From an uncultured Hyphomicrobiales bacterium (GTDB lineage Bacteria; Pseudomonadota; Alphaproteobacteria; Rhizobiales; Beijerinckiaceae), in contig CAIZGQ010000691.1 in NCBI GenBank assembly GCA_903932565.1, positions 1 to 6,082 of the forward strand: 6,082 nucleotides of DNA. The letters run 5' to 3'. Positions 1-5,705 of this stretch are shown piece after piece (position 1 is the first letter of the stretch; each line of letters begins with the position of its first letter). The translations under genes and the position numbers were made by a program. Under the pieces are notes generated by a model that did no database searches, was not told the origin of the DNA, and saw only the letters and a program-made list of their open reading frames with translations.

Positions 1-696
1 ACCAATGACCTTCAGACGATTAACGTTGAGTAGAAACTCGGCAACGCCAAAAAGCCCCATGGCTAACGCAGTCAGTTCAATCCCGTCATCAAGGTTTGTG
101 ACGCCAAACGTGAAGCGCAAGGTGCCCGTGTTGACATCCGTGCCGGCCACGCCAATCAGAAGGCCGATGACCGTCATCGCAATGCCCTTGAGCGGCGAGC
201 CGCGCGACATCGTGGCACCTGCAAGCAAACCAAGCAACATGATGGAGAAGATTTCAGAGGGTCCGAACTCAAAGGCGACGGCAACCAGCAAGGGCGAGGC
301 GATGATCATCACGATGATGCCGACGGACGCGGCGAAGAACGAACAGATCATGGTGATGCCGAGGGCGGTGCCGCCCTTGCCTTTGAGCGTCAGTGGATAT
401 CCATCAAGGCATGTCACCGCATGTGGCGGATGACAGGGCAGGTTTAGCAAGATTGCGCCAATGGCGCCGCCGTATTGGGAGCCATAGAAAATGCCGGCCA
501 GCATCAAGATCGCCGGGATAGGGCTCATTGTGTAAGTCAGCGGCAGGAGCATGGAGATGGCCGAAAGCGCACCCATCCCCGGCAGCACGCCAATAAGATT
601 GCCAATGAGGACGCCGACAAACGACCAGAGTAAGTTGGACGGTTGCAGCGCAACGCCAAACCCAAGCCAGAGATCATGAAGAGATTGACCGATCAT
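1..696 (-). CDS. tctA: TctA, large membrane subunit of a tripartite tricarboxylate transporter (partial, C-terminal part beyond the window)
   Basis: The minus-strand frame is open from an ATG at 696 to the window edge, giving 232 residues. Full TctA proteins are about 500 residues, so this is roughly the N-terminal half. Visible family marks are GVLPGMG (36-42), the glycine-rich YGSQYGG (71-77), LLNLP followed by TCLDGYP (83-101), AGTD (184-187), RFTFG (194-198) and GLFGVAEF (214-221). Long hydrophobic helices lie between them. In this family TctA is the inner-membrane channel subunit that moves an organic acid handed over by TctC, driven by an ion gradient. The loop after NLP reads PCHPPHAVT, whereas I recall a PGE-type sequence in most relatives. 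The gene starts 4 nt after the tctB stop, so the two are probably translationally coupled. Only a weak GTGGGG precedes the ATG. The family call is secure; the substrate is unknown. Confidence 0.93.
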   Translation of the reverse strand, partial: MIGQSLHDLWLGFGVALQPSNLLWSFVGVLIGNLIGVLPGMGALSAISMLLPLTYTMSPIPAILMLAGIFYGSQYGGAIGAILLNLPCHPPHAVTCLDGYPLTLKGKGGTALGITMICSFFAASVGIIVMIIASPLLVAVAFEFGPSEIFSIMLLGLLAGATMSRGSPLKGIAMTVIGLLIGVAGTDVNTGTLRFTFGVTNLDDGIELTALAMGLFGVAEFLLNVNRLKVIG

Positions 697-700
697 CTGG

Positions 701-1174
701 TTAGCCCCACTGGAACAGCGGAAGTTGCATATGCAGCAGCCCCCAGAAGACAATCAGACATGTGATGCACATAACGAACGCCAGAATCGCGGCTGTCAGA
801 ATGGAGTTTTCCCGATCACCCATCGCTGAGATAAACACTGTTGCGAATGTCGCGGGCATCATGCCGCCATAACGCCCGAGGATCACGAATGAGGCGATAC
901 CGGCGCATATGCAAAGCCATCCGCGCCACTCAGGTGGTGGCGATGTTGGCACACTGGCGCTGTCAGCGCGTTTGCGCATCACCACGATGGCTAGCCCCGT
1001 CAGGCAGAGGATCACGCCGAGCGACAAGGGGAAAAAGCCTGGTCCCATGCGGCTCAGCGTGCCAACTTTGTAACTGACCGCTTCCTGAATGGTGACAAGG
1101 CCCAACAGAAGAACGAGCAGCCCGCCGATAAAATCCTTGTGGTCCTGCAATCTCATAGTCATCAAAAAATCCAT
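701..1174 (-). CDS. tctB: TctB, small membrane subunit of the tripartite tricarboxylate transporter
   Basis: This 157-residue protein has the normal TctB length and pattern. There are hydrophobic segments at about 16-34, 47-66, 87-122 (probably a helix pair) and 124-147. The hallmark GTLSRMGPGFFP lies at 38-49 between the first two, and GLLHMQLPLF is at the C-terminus. A polar linker at about 67-86 separates the two halves. TctB pairs with TctA in the inner membrane; its exact role is poorly defined. It sits 19 nt after the ModA-like gene and 4 nt before tctA. No good Shine-Dalgarno precedes the ATG at 1174. In-frame ATGs at codons 5 and 7 are alternatives, so the start may be a few residues off. 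Confidence 0.92.
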   Translation of the reverse strand: MDFLMTMRLQDHKDFIGGLLVLLLGLVTIQEAVSYKVGTLSRMGPGFFPLSLGVILCLTGLAIVVMRKRADSASVPTSPPPEWRGWLCICAGIASFVILGRYGGMMPATFATVFISAMGDRENSILTAAILAFVMCITCLIVFWGLLHMQLPLFQWG

Positions 1175-1193
1175 AAATTATCGGTTATTTGGC

Positions 1194-1889
1194 TCATGCG
1201 TCGAAGCCGCACGTGGTGCGCAGGGACAAAGACGCCTCACATGCCAGTGTATTCAGGAAGTGTCGCGCAAGTTCGGATTGTCCGGCGCGCGTGCTGATTG
1301 CGGCCGTGTAAATGGTCGACAAAGCGTGCTCTGCGGGTAGCGGGGCAACGAATCTTAGCCCTCGTGTCATGCGGATTTCAGTCATCTGCGTGCAGCCCAA
1401 AGCGCCTCTCCTGCCGTGCGTTGCCAGCATCTGCATCGCAGTCTCGCCGTTGGGAAACTCGCGAAAGTTTTCAGCAATTTCTTTGTCCAGGCCAAGAGCG
1501 GCCAGCATGCGGGCGATATGTTGACCCGCCGTCGAGCGTTGCAAATCCGGCACAAAAAACGAGGTGGCGGTCCGCAAACTTTCGGTGAGGTCCCGCGCTG
1601 TGGTGATGCGGGGGAGCAGTGCTGCAGCGGGCACAGCGATGCCAGCCTGCACCGTTCCCAAATCCGCAGACGTATCTTCGACAAGTGAACCTTCCTGCGT
1701 GAGATCTTCGATGAGTGCGCGCGTGAGGATCAAAATGTCGCAAGCCTCTCCGCTATTGAAGGAATCCTTGATTGCCCCCACAGCGCTGAAGTGCGTTTTG
1801 AGCTTGACCCCACGTTCGGTTTCAAACGGCATCTGAAGGGCCTCAACGAGTCCCTTGGCGGCACCTCCACCCATGATATGCAAATTCAT
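1194..1889 (-). CDS. ModA-like (type II periplasmic-binding fold) substrate-binding protein without an evident signal peptide
   Basis: The chosen start gives 231 residues. The protein begins directly with the first strand of a binding-protein fold (LHIMGGGAAKGLVEALQ, residues 3-19). Further marks typical of molybdate-binding-like proteins follow: FSAVGAIKDSF (34-44), GEACDILILT (47-56), FPNGETAMQML (145-155), GCTQMTEI (165-172) and YTAAIST (194-200). The sequence is recognised as ModA-like by pattern; ligand specificity cannot be read from it. An in-frame GTG at 1958, directly abutting the tctC stop, would add 23 residues (254 total). That extension is charged, is not a signal peptide and has no ribosome site, so the ATG at 1889 is preferred. 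With no export signal the protein should be cytoplasmic. It could be a ligand sensor or a carrier, and it lies inside a TTT operon between tctC and tctB, which is unusual. Function unknown. Confidence 0.8.
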   Translation of the reverse strand: MNLHIMGGGAAKGLVEALQMPFETERGVKLKTHFSAVGAIKDSFNSGEACDILILTRALIEDLTQEGSLVEDTSADLGTVQAGIAVPAAALLPRITTARDLTESLRTATSFFVPDLQRSTAGQHIARMLAALGLDKEIAENFREFPNGETAMQMLATHGRRGALGCTQMTEIRMTRGLRFVAPLPAEHALSTIYTAAISTRAGQSELARHFLNTLACEASLSLRTTCGFDA

Positions 1890-1958
1890 GATGACCGGTC
1901 TCAGTTTAACGGGCAACGGAAACGCACGGAGATCACGCGCATGCGATAAAGTTGACAC

Positions 1959-2996
1959 TTATTGATCAGGTGTGGCGCCGGAAATTTCGACAACCTTTTT
2001 CCACTTGATGACATCGGCTGTCATGAAATCCGTGAATTGCTTCGGATTCATGATCACCGCTTCTGCACCCTGTTCTTTCCAATCGGCCTGAATCTTTGGG
2101 TCTTTTACAATATCGGAGATTGTCTGGTTCAATGTGGCCACGATGTCGTCTGGCGTGCCCTTCGGCGCCATCACGCCAAGCCAGATCACGGCATCGTACC
2201 CAGGCACGACGGACGCAGCTGTTGGCAGCGTTGCGAGAACGTCAGATTTCGTCGTCCCGGTTGTGGCAAGCCCCTTCACTTTGCCCGACGTGATGAATCC
2301 TTTCATGGTCGTGGGCGCGTCAAACATCATGTCCACGTGGCCACCGATGACATCGATGCGGGCGGCTGAACTCCCCTTGTAGGGCACGTGCAGCATGTCG
2401 ATACCGGCCATTTGCTTGAACAATTCACCAGCCATGTGATAAGGCGTGCCGGGCCCCGACGAGGCAAATGTGAGCGTTCCTGGCTTTTCCTTGGCGAGTT
2501 TGATCAGGTCTGCAAGACTGTTGACGCCAAGGGTCGGCCGCGTCACCAGCACGAGATCGGCTGAGTTGATCGGGGCGACTGCTTTAAAATCGCTCATCAA
2601 TTTGAAGGGTTTCTTTTTGAATAGCGTCTCGTTGACCGTTTGCGTGTTGGACACCAGCAACAGCGTATAGCCATCTGGCGGGCTGTTCTTGACAAATTCC
2701 GTGCCGATGATTGAGCCCGCACCGGGACGATCGTCAACGATGAAAGGTTGGCCCAGAGCCTTTTGCAGATGAGGTGCGAGCAAGCGGGCATAGACGTCCG
2801 CGGACCCGCCTGCGGCAAAGGGCACAATGATGGTGACGGGGCGGGACGGATAAGCGACTGCCGCAAGTGCGCTGCAGGTGCCGCCAAGAGTGCTGCCAAG
2901 AGTGCCGCCAAGGGCAAAGGCCAAAGCTGCAGCACAGATTGCCGATGTTGCGCGAGACTGCCGGGGACGGATGACGGACGTGGGTGTTGCGGACAT
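1959..2996 (-). CDS. tctC: TctC/Bug-family periplasmic solute-binding protein of the TTT transporter
   Basis: This is a 345-residue protein of the Bug (TctC) family, which captures carboxylates in the periplasm and delivers them to TctAB. Residues 1 to about 45-48 form a long signal peptide: a basic n-region, an Ala/Gly/Leu-rich core, and a likely cut after ALA (45) or AVA (48). The mature protein opens with YPSRPVTIIVPFAAGGSAD (49-67), the classic Bug start; D67 falls where the family binds ligand. DDRPGAGSIIG (88-98), SSGPGTPYHMAGE and VPYKGSSAARIDVIGGHVDMMFD follow in the usual order. The family norm is about 320-330 residues, and the excess lies in the signal region, where a 12-bp tandem repeat encodes LGGT/LGST/LGGT. 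AAGGGAGAG, 5 nt before the ATG, fixes the start. The FAH gene ends 83 nt upstream. Confidence 0.95.
   Translation of the reverse strand: MSATPTSVIRPRQSRATSAICAAALAFALGGTLGSTLGGTCSALAAVAYPSRPVTIIVPFAAGGSADVYARLLAPHLQKALGQPFIVDDRPGAGSIIGTEFVKNSPPDGYTLLLVSNTQTVNETLFKKKPFKLMSDFKAVAPINSADLVLVTRPTLGVNSLADLIKLAKEKPGTLTFASSGPGTPYHMAGELFKQMAGIDMLHVPYKGSSAARIDVIGGHVDMMFDAPTTMKGFITSGKVKGLATTGTTKSDVLATLPTAASVVPGYDAVIWLGVMAPKGTPDDIVATLNQTISDIVKDPKIQADWKEQGAEAVIMNPKQFTDFMTADVIKWKKVVEISGATPDQ
2878..2913 (-). repeat. Three tandem 12-bp units inside the tctC signal-peptide coding sequence
   Basis: On the plus strand the units are GTGCCGCCAAGA, GTGCTGCCAAGA and GTGCCGCCAAGG. Each unit encodes four residues on the minus strand, giving LGGT-LGST-LGGT within the hydrophobic core of the signal peptide. 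The period is a multiple of three, so copy-number change would keep the frame and alter only the signal-peptide length. Confidence 0.85.
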
Positions 2997-3001
2997 TTTA
3001 G

Positions 3002-3010
3002 CTCTCCCTT
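3002..3010 (-). promoter_or_regulatory. Ribosome binding site of tctC
   Basis: The minus strand reads AAGGGAGAG, ending 5 nt before the ATG at 2996. This is the best Shine-Dalgarno in the operon. It suggests the abundant binding protein is translated more strongly than its neighbours. Confidence 0.75.
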
Positions 3011-3079
3011 GTTGACCTCTGCGGGCCGCTTGATGCGAGCGGAAGTGGGTTGATCCCGCTTCTGTTTCGTTTTGTAAGC

Positions 3080-3964
3080 TTACGCGCTGATGCGATTTGT
3101 CAGTGTGCCGATTTTTTCGATCGAGATTTTCATTTCGTCACCGGGCTTCAAAAACCGCGGCGGTTTGAAACCAATACCCACGCCCGCTGGCGTTCCGGTC
3201 GCAATGACATCGCCCGGATGCAGGGTCATGCCAGCTGAGATGGACTCGATGATTGTGGGGATGTCAAAGATCAGATCCTTTGTGTTTGCGTCCTGGCGCA
3301 ACTCTCCATTGATCCAGCATCTAACATCAAGATTTGCGGAATCGCCAATTTCATCTGACGTCACAATCCAAGGTCCCATGGGACAAAACGTGTCCATGGA
3401 TTTGCCCAAAAACCATTGGCGATGTTTTTGTTGCAGATCGCGAGCGGTGACATCGTTGACAATCGTGTAGCCCCAGACGTGATCCAATGCGTCAGCCTTG
3501 CTGATACCACGTCCGTGCTTGCCGATGATGATGGCGAGCTCCGCTTCATAGTCCAATTGCTGCGTCAGGTTTGAAAAGCTATGAACGACGTCCTGATCGG
3601 CCACGACTGTTGATGGGGCTTTTGTGAAAATCACCGGATGGCTGGGCGCAAGTTCGTCTTTGACAGCGGACGTGTCGAAGCCTGACTGTGCAAACTCCTT
3701 GGCATGTTCGTGATAATTCTTGCCGACACAAAAGACATTGCGGCGGGGCACGGGGATTGGGGCGAGAAGCTTGTGGTCTGCCAGCGCGGTCCACTGGGTC
3801 GGTTCCGGCGTCTTGTGACCCGCGTGCACGTTATGGGCGATGTAGGCAACAAGATCCCCACGAAATCCGTCAATCAAATGGGTCAACAAGCAATAATTTT
3901 TGCCGTCTTGAGAGATGACAACCGGTTCGGCTGCACCATTCACGTTCAAGGAAGCAAAGCGCAT
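3080..3964 (-). CDS. Fumarylacetoacetate hydrolase (FAH) family protein
   Basis: This 294-residue protein has the normal length and motif order of prokaryotic FAH-fold hydrolases. GKNYHEHAKE lies at 81-90; H87 and E90 align by pattern with the His/Glu pair of FAHD1-type enzymes. LDYEAEL (137-143) with E140 and E142, plus D171 in YTIVNDVTARD (166-176), supply the usual divalent-metal ligands. LGKSMDTFCPMGPW (186-199) contributes K188. GMTLHPGDVIATGTPAGVG (245-263) is the C-terminal signature. The family hydrolyses or decarboxylates diketo- and ketoacids with Mg or Mn in the cytoplasm; the exact substrate cannot be told from sequence. An ATG at 3994 would add ten hydrophobic residues, but GGGGA 5 nt before the ATG at 3964 favours the shorter form. 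The protein is first in the operon with tctC, so it probably processes the imported acid. Confidence 0.92.
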   Translation of the reverse strand: MRFASLNVNGAAEPVVISQDGKNYCLLTHLIDGFRGDLVAYIAHNVHAGHKTPEPTQWTALADHKLLAPIPVPRRNVFCVGKNYHEHAKEFAQSGFDTSAVKDELAPSHPVIFTKAPSTVVADQDVVHSFSNLTQQLDYEAELAIIIGKHGRGISKADALDHVWGYTIVNDVTARDLQQKHRQWFLGKSMDTFCPMGPWIVTSDEIGDSANLDVRCWINGELRQDANTKDLIFDIPTIIESISAGMTLHPGDVIATGTPAGVGIGFKPPRFLKPGDEMKISIEKIGTLTNRISA

Positions 3965-3969
3965 GAATA

Positions 3970-3974
3970 TCCCC
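3970..3974 (-). promoter_or_regulatory. Ribosome binding site deciding the FAH gene start
   Basis: The minus strand has GGGGA 5 nt before the ATG at 3964. No such site precedes the in-frame ATG at 3994, which lies in a T-rich stretch. This favours the 294-residue product. Confidence 0.5.
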
Positions 3975-4041
3975 GATAAAATCAAAAAAACCACAACAAC
4001 AGCGCGCGATGCGTGCGATTGAGTAAACCTAACTATCCGTC

Positions 4042-4053
4042 CTCAGGCCTGAG
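4042..4053. promoter_or_regulatory. Perfect 12-bp palindrome, candidate operator for the FAH-TTT operon
   Basis: The sequence CTCAGGCCTGAG is a perfect inverted repeat centred about 84 bp upstream of the FAH start codon. That is a plausible position for a dimeric transcription regulator. No regulator gene lies in the window to pair with it. A chance 12-bp palindrome in about 440 bp of intergenic DNA is uncommon but possible. Confidence 0.35.
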
Positions 4054-4172
4054 AGCAATGGCTTCGCAGAGCCTCATCTGACCCCTTCGCCGTCCGCAGA
4101 GAACAGTCCATTGTAGAGCCGAAGCTCATTTCAGAACAAGGGGCTTGGTCGCCTCTGCAAAACACAAGCGAG

Positions 4173-4220
4173 GCGGAAAGACTTGCGCGAAGACTTGCGC
4201 GAAGACTTGCGGAAAGACCT
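4173..4220. repeat. Four tandem 12-bp repeats in the intergenic region
   Basis: The units are GCGGAAAGACTT, GCGCGAAGACTT, GCGCGAAGACTT and GCGGAAAGACCT. The two central units are identical. The two outer units share GCGGAAAGAC, giving a near-symmetrical 48-bp array. The array starts about 210 bp upstream of the FAH start and ends 185 bp upstream of the DUF1236-like gene. It could be a simple slippage product or a set of protein binding sites. Confidence 0.85.
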
Positions 4221-4380
4221 GAGTAATGTCCGACGCTGGTGCGGCTCATACCATTCTGACCAATTGTTGATGACTGCGGAAGCGGACACACTTGTTTGTC
4301 GGGAAAAACGTTAGATGTTTCGACCTCGCATGTTGCGAACGTTGGAGCAGGTCTTAGCCGATGGATGACTGGTCTTATCG

Positions 4381-4398
4381 CTTACCGCTGGTAAGGAG
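4381..4398 (+). promoter_or_regulatory. Ribosome binding site of the DUF1236-like gene, half-covered by a hairpin
   Basis: AAGGAG at 4393-4398 lies 6 nt before the ATG at 4405 and fixes that start. CTTACC (4381-4386) and GGTAAG (4390-4395) form a perfect 6-bp stem with a GCT loop. The 3' arm includes the first half of the Shine-Dalgarno, so folding in the mRNA could limit ribosome access. A regulatory role is inference from position only. Confidence 0.6.
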
Positions 4399-4404
4399 CA
4401 TCCT

Positions 4405-4818
4405 ATGCGCATGAAATTATTTGCTACGCTCGCCGTCGCGACCCTCGCCTTCCCCGCTATCGCACTTGCACAGGGCGTCATTGGCGGCGCTGCTGAAGGT
4501 GCTCACGATGGAAATCGTGCGGCGGGTCCCGTTGGTGGCGTTGTCGGCGGCGTCGTTGGCGCAGTTGGCGGCGGAATTGCTGGACTTCTTGGAGTCGAGC
4601 AGCGCCCGCGCTTTCGCGAATATACCGTTCGCGAACATCATACGTCGTACACCTACGACAAGCCGCTTTCCGTCGGCGTCGTCTTGCCGGGTGATGGCGT
4701 AACTTATTACGACGTGCCTGCTGAATATGGTGTGCGCGATTATCGCTACACCATCATCAATGGTCACACCGTGCTGGTTGAGCCTTCAACCCGCCGTGTC
4801 GTTGAAGTCATCGATTGA
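4405..4818 (+). CDS. Small exported glycine-rich protein with a DUF1236-like C-terminus
   Basis: The product is 137 residues. Residues 1-22 form a clean signal peptide (MRMK, a hydrophobic core, then ALA before QG), so the protein should be periplasmic or outer-surface. Residues 24-63 are rich in Gly, Ala and Val (GGVVGGVVGAVGGGIAGLLG), possibly a flexible or membrane-inserting glycine-zipper segment. The C-terminal part contains VVLPGDGVTYYDVP (92-105) and a YRYTIINGHTVLVEPSTRRVVEVID-like end, which is the pattern of DUF1236 (PF06823), common in Rhizobiales. The function of that family is not known to me. AAGGAG 6 nt before the ATG supports the start. The gene is transcribed alone and is followed by its own terminator. 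It has no visible functional link to the transporter operon. Confidence 0.88.
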   Translation: MRMKLFATLAVATLAFPAIALAQGVIGGAAEGAHDGNRAAGPVGGVVGGVVGAVGGGIAGLLGVEQRPRFREYTVREHHTSYTYDKPLSVGVVLPGDGVTYYDVPAEYGVRDYRYTIINGHTVLVEPSTRRVVEVID

Positions 4819-4903
4819 TCTTTCAGAAGGTCAAACGACGTTAAGGTTGAACGACTTTAGATCTGCACGACTCTCGGTTTGAAAGACTTGCACTCAGATA
4901 TAA

Positions 4904-4936
4904 TGGGCCGCCGCATCAGGCGGCCCAAGTTTTTTT
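4904..4936 (+). terminator. Rho-independent terminator after the DUF1236-like gene
   Basis: TGGGCCGCC (4904-4912) and GGCGGCCCA (4919-4927) pair perfectly over 9 bp around the loop GCATCA. The stem is followed by AG and seven T residues (4930-4936). In the opposite direction the stem is followed by TTATAT rather than a T run, so it is mainly a plus-strand terminator, though it may also slow transcription arriving from the minus-strand gene at 4955. Confidence 0.93.
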
Positions 4937-4954
4937 ACGCAAATTTTGTCGGTG

Positions 4955-5671
4955 TTATTTGGCCTGAACAATGAATTCAGTGCCCTTGCCGGTCTCTGAT
5001 CCAAGCCCGAGATCAGACACGATCAACGACGACGCCGGGGTCAGGGCAGCAAAAATAATGTTGCGTGCCTCATCAGGTATCTGAACCTGGGTCAGCGCTG
5101 TTTGGGGCGTCAAAATCGGCTCGTTTGTCATGGTCGCCTGAACTGGCACCTGCGGCAGATGGCGTTTCGCGGTTTGCCGCAGTTTCAAGGCCACGCGCTC
5201 GCGTTCGCGCTGAAGAGAAATGGACGATGGCACTGTCGCCACACTCCATTTCATCGGCGTTGCAGGGGCAATCGGTGACAGCAGCGTATAGACGTGCGTC
5301 CCAAGGGCGGGGGCTTCCGGCAGGAACGAGATTTTGGTTTCGGGAGACAGCAGGCTTAGGAGAGCGAAAGATACACCACCAATCACGATGGGGCTAAGTA
5401 CGACATTCTCCATCTTGAGCAGCTCAGGATTTCCAGCACTGACTTCCTTCTGGATCATAGGCAGAATGAAGTCGGTCGCCACAGAGGAACCGGCCAGGAT
5501 AAGTCCAGTGGCAGCAACGAGCGGTACAACAGCCTCGATGTGGTAAGCCCCAAGTGCTACTGGATTTAAAGCAGTGCCAGGAGATAGCACAAAGGTGCCA
5601 GCAGCAGTAAGACCCCCGATAAGTACGGCTTTCATCAGGCTGTGATTCAGTTTTGTCCCAAGAGAGGTCAT
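4955..5671 (-). CDS. Apparent chimera: three-helix membrane protein fused to the C-terminal tail of an L,D-transpeptidase-like protein
   Basis: The open frame is 238 residues. Residues 1 to about 110 are hydrophobic with likely membrane helices at about 14-32, 46-66 and 88-108; I do not recognise this half. From about residue 111 the character changes. LGTHVYTL (123-130), MKWSVATV (140-147), a basic linker (155-170), then VQIPDEARNII (196-206) and SSLIVSDLGLGSETGKGTEFIV (214-235) match, from memory, the tail that follows the catalytic YkuD domain in L,D-transpeptidases of Rhizobiales. The catalytic domain with its HGC-type SHGC motif is absent, so the product cannot be a working transpeptidase. 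GC also shifts at the junction (about 59% in the tail, 53% before it). No Shine-Dalgarno precedes the ATG at 5671; GTTATAAC occupies that place. It could be a host gene interrupted by an inserted element with accidental in-frame fusion, a real fusion, or an assembly join. Confidence 0.75.
   Translation of the reverse strand: MTSLGTKLNHSLMKAVLIGGLTAAGTFVLSPGTALNPVALGAYHIEAVVPLVAATGLILAGSSVATDFILPMIQKEVSAGNPELLKMENVVLSPIVIGGVSFALLSLLSPETKISFLPEAPALGTHVYTLLSPIAPATPMKWSVATVPSSISLQRERERVALKLRQTAKRHLPQVPVQATMTNEPILTPQTALTQVQIPDEARNIIFAALTPASSLIVSDLGLGSETGKGTEFIVQAK
5335..5350. other. Candidate junction between host L,D-transpeptidase tail and inserted DNA
   Basis: This is where the chimeric reading frame changes from membrane protein (LSLLSP, residues 105-110) to transpeptidase-like tail (ETKISF onward). 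The hand-counted GC step falls at about the same place. No direct repeat marking an attachment core could be identified, because the other end of any element lies outside the window. The position is accurate to perhaps 20 bp. Confidence 0.35.
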
Positions 5672-5705
5672 TTGGTTATAACATAAGAATAGTTTTTTAT
5701 TTTTT
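5672..5705 (-). other. AT-rich spacer with a GTTATAAC palindrome
   Basis: This 34-bp gap between the repeat protein and the chimeric ORF is almost entirely A and T. It contains the palindrome GTTATAAC (5675-5682), immediately before the ATG at 5671, where a ribosome site would be expected. It may hold a promoter -10-like element or simply reflect the low GC of inserted DNA. Confidence 0.4.

Larger units (their letters stand above)
3965..4404. other. Intergenic region between two divergently oriented units
   Basis: This stretch of about 440 bases should carry the promoter of the FAH-TTT operon and that of the DUF1236-like gene. No convincing -35/-10 pair could be fixed for either. It contains a perfect palindrome (4042-4053), a tandem repeat array (4173-4220) and a hairpin at the plus-strand ribosome site (4381-4395). 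A T-rich tract on the minus strand (about 3975-3990) lies just upstream of the FAH start. A minus-strand 82-codon open frame with a GTG start (4043-4291) is present but has no ribosome site and consists partly of the repeat, so it is not annotated as a gene. Confidence 0.6.

Noticed and set aside
5..433. Plus-strand 142-codon open frame
   Set aside because: It lies antisense to tctA, whose reading frame carries clear family motifs. The plus-strand product has no recognisable features.
2997..3079. Possible attenuator hairpin between the FAH gene and tctC
   Set aside because: Only a 5-bp AGCGG/CCGCT pairing with a long loop was seen, and no T run follows it.
4043..4291. Minus-strand 82-codon open frame containing repeated L-R-A-S units
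   Set aside because: It starts with GTG, has no ribosome binding site, and its repeated residues are simply the 12-bp tandem array read in frame. It also overlaps the expected promoter region of the FAH-TTT operon.
4417..4767. Minus-strand 116-codon open frame antisense to the DUF1236-like gene
   Set aside because: The plus-strand gene has a signal peptide, a ribosome site and a terminator. The antisense frame has none of these.
4881..4891. GAAAGACTTGC matching the first unit of the tandem array at 4176-4186
   Set aside because: Chance 11-base matches between two places are expected in a window of this size, and no wider similarity surrounds this one.
4899..4904. Exact TATAAT just before the terminator stem, suggesting a promoter-terminator small RNA
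   Set aside because: The nearest TTGAAA is only 14 bp upstream, and a transcript starting here would be little more than the terminator hairpin itself.
5672..5690. AT-rich sequence with a TTATGTTATAAC look reminiscent of one arm of a dif site
   Set aside because: Only one half resembles the XerD-type arm, the other half does not match, and the protein-level junction lies about 330 bp away.
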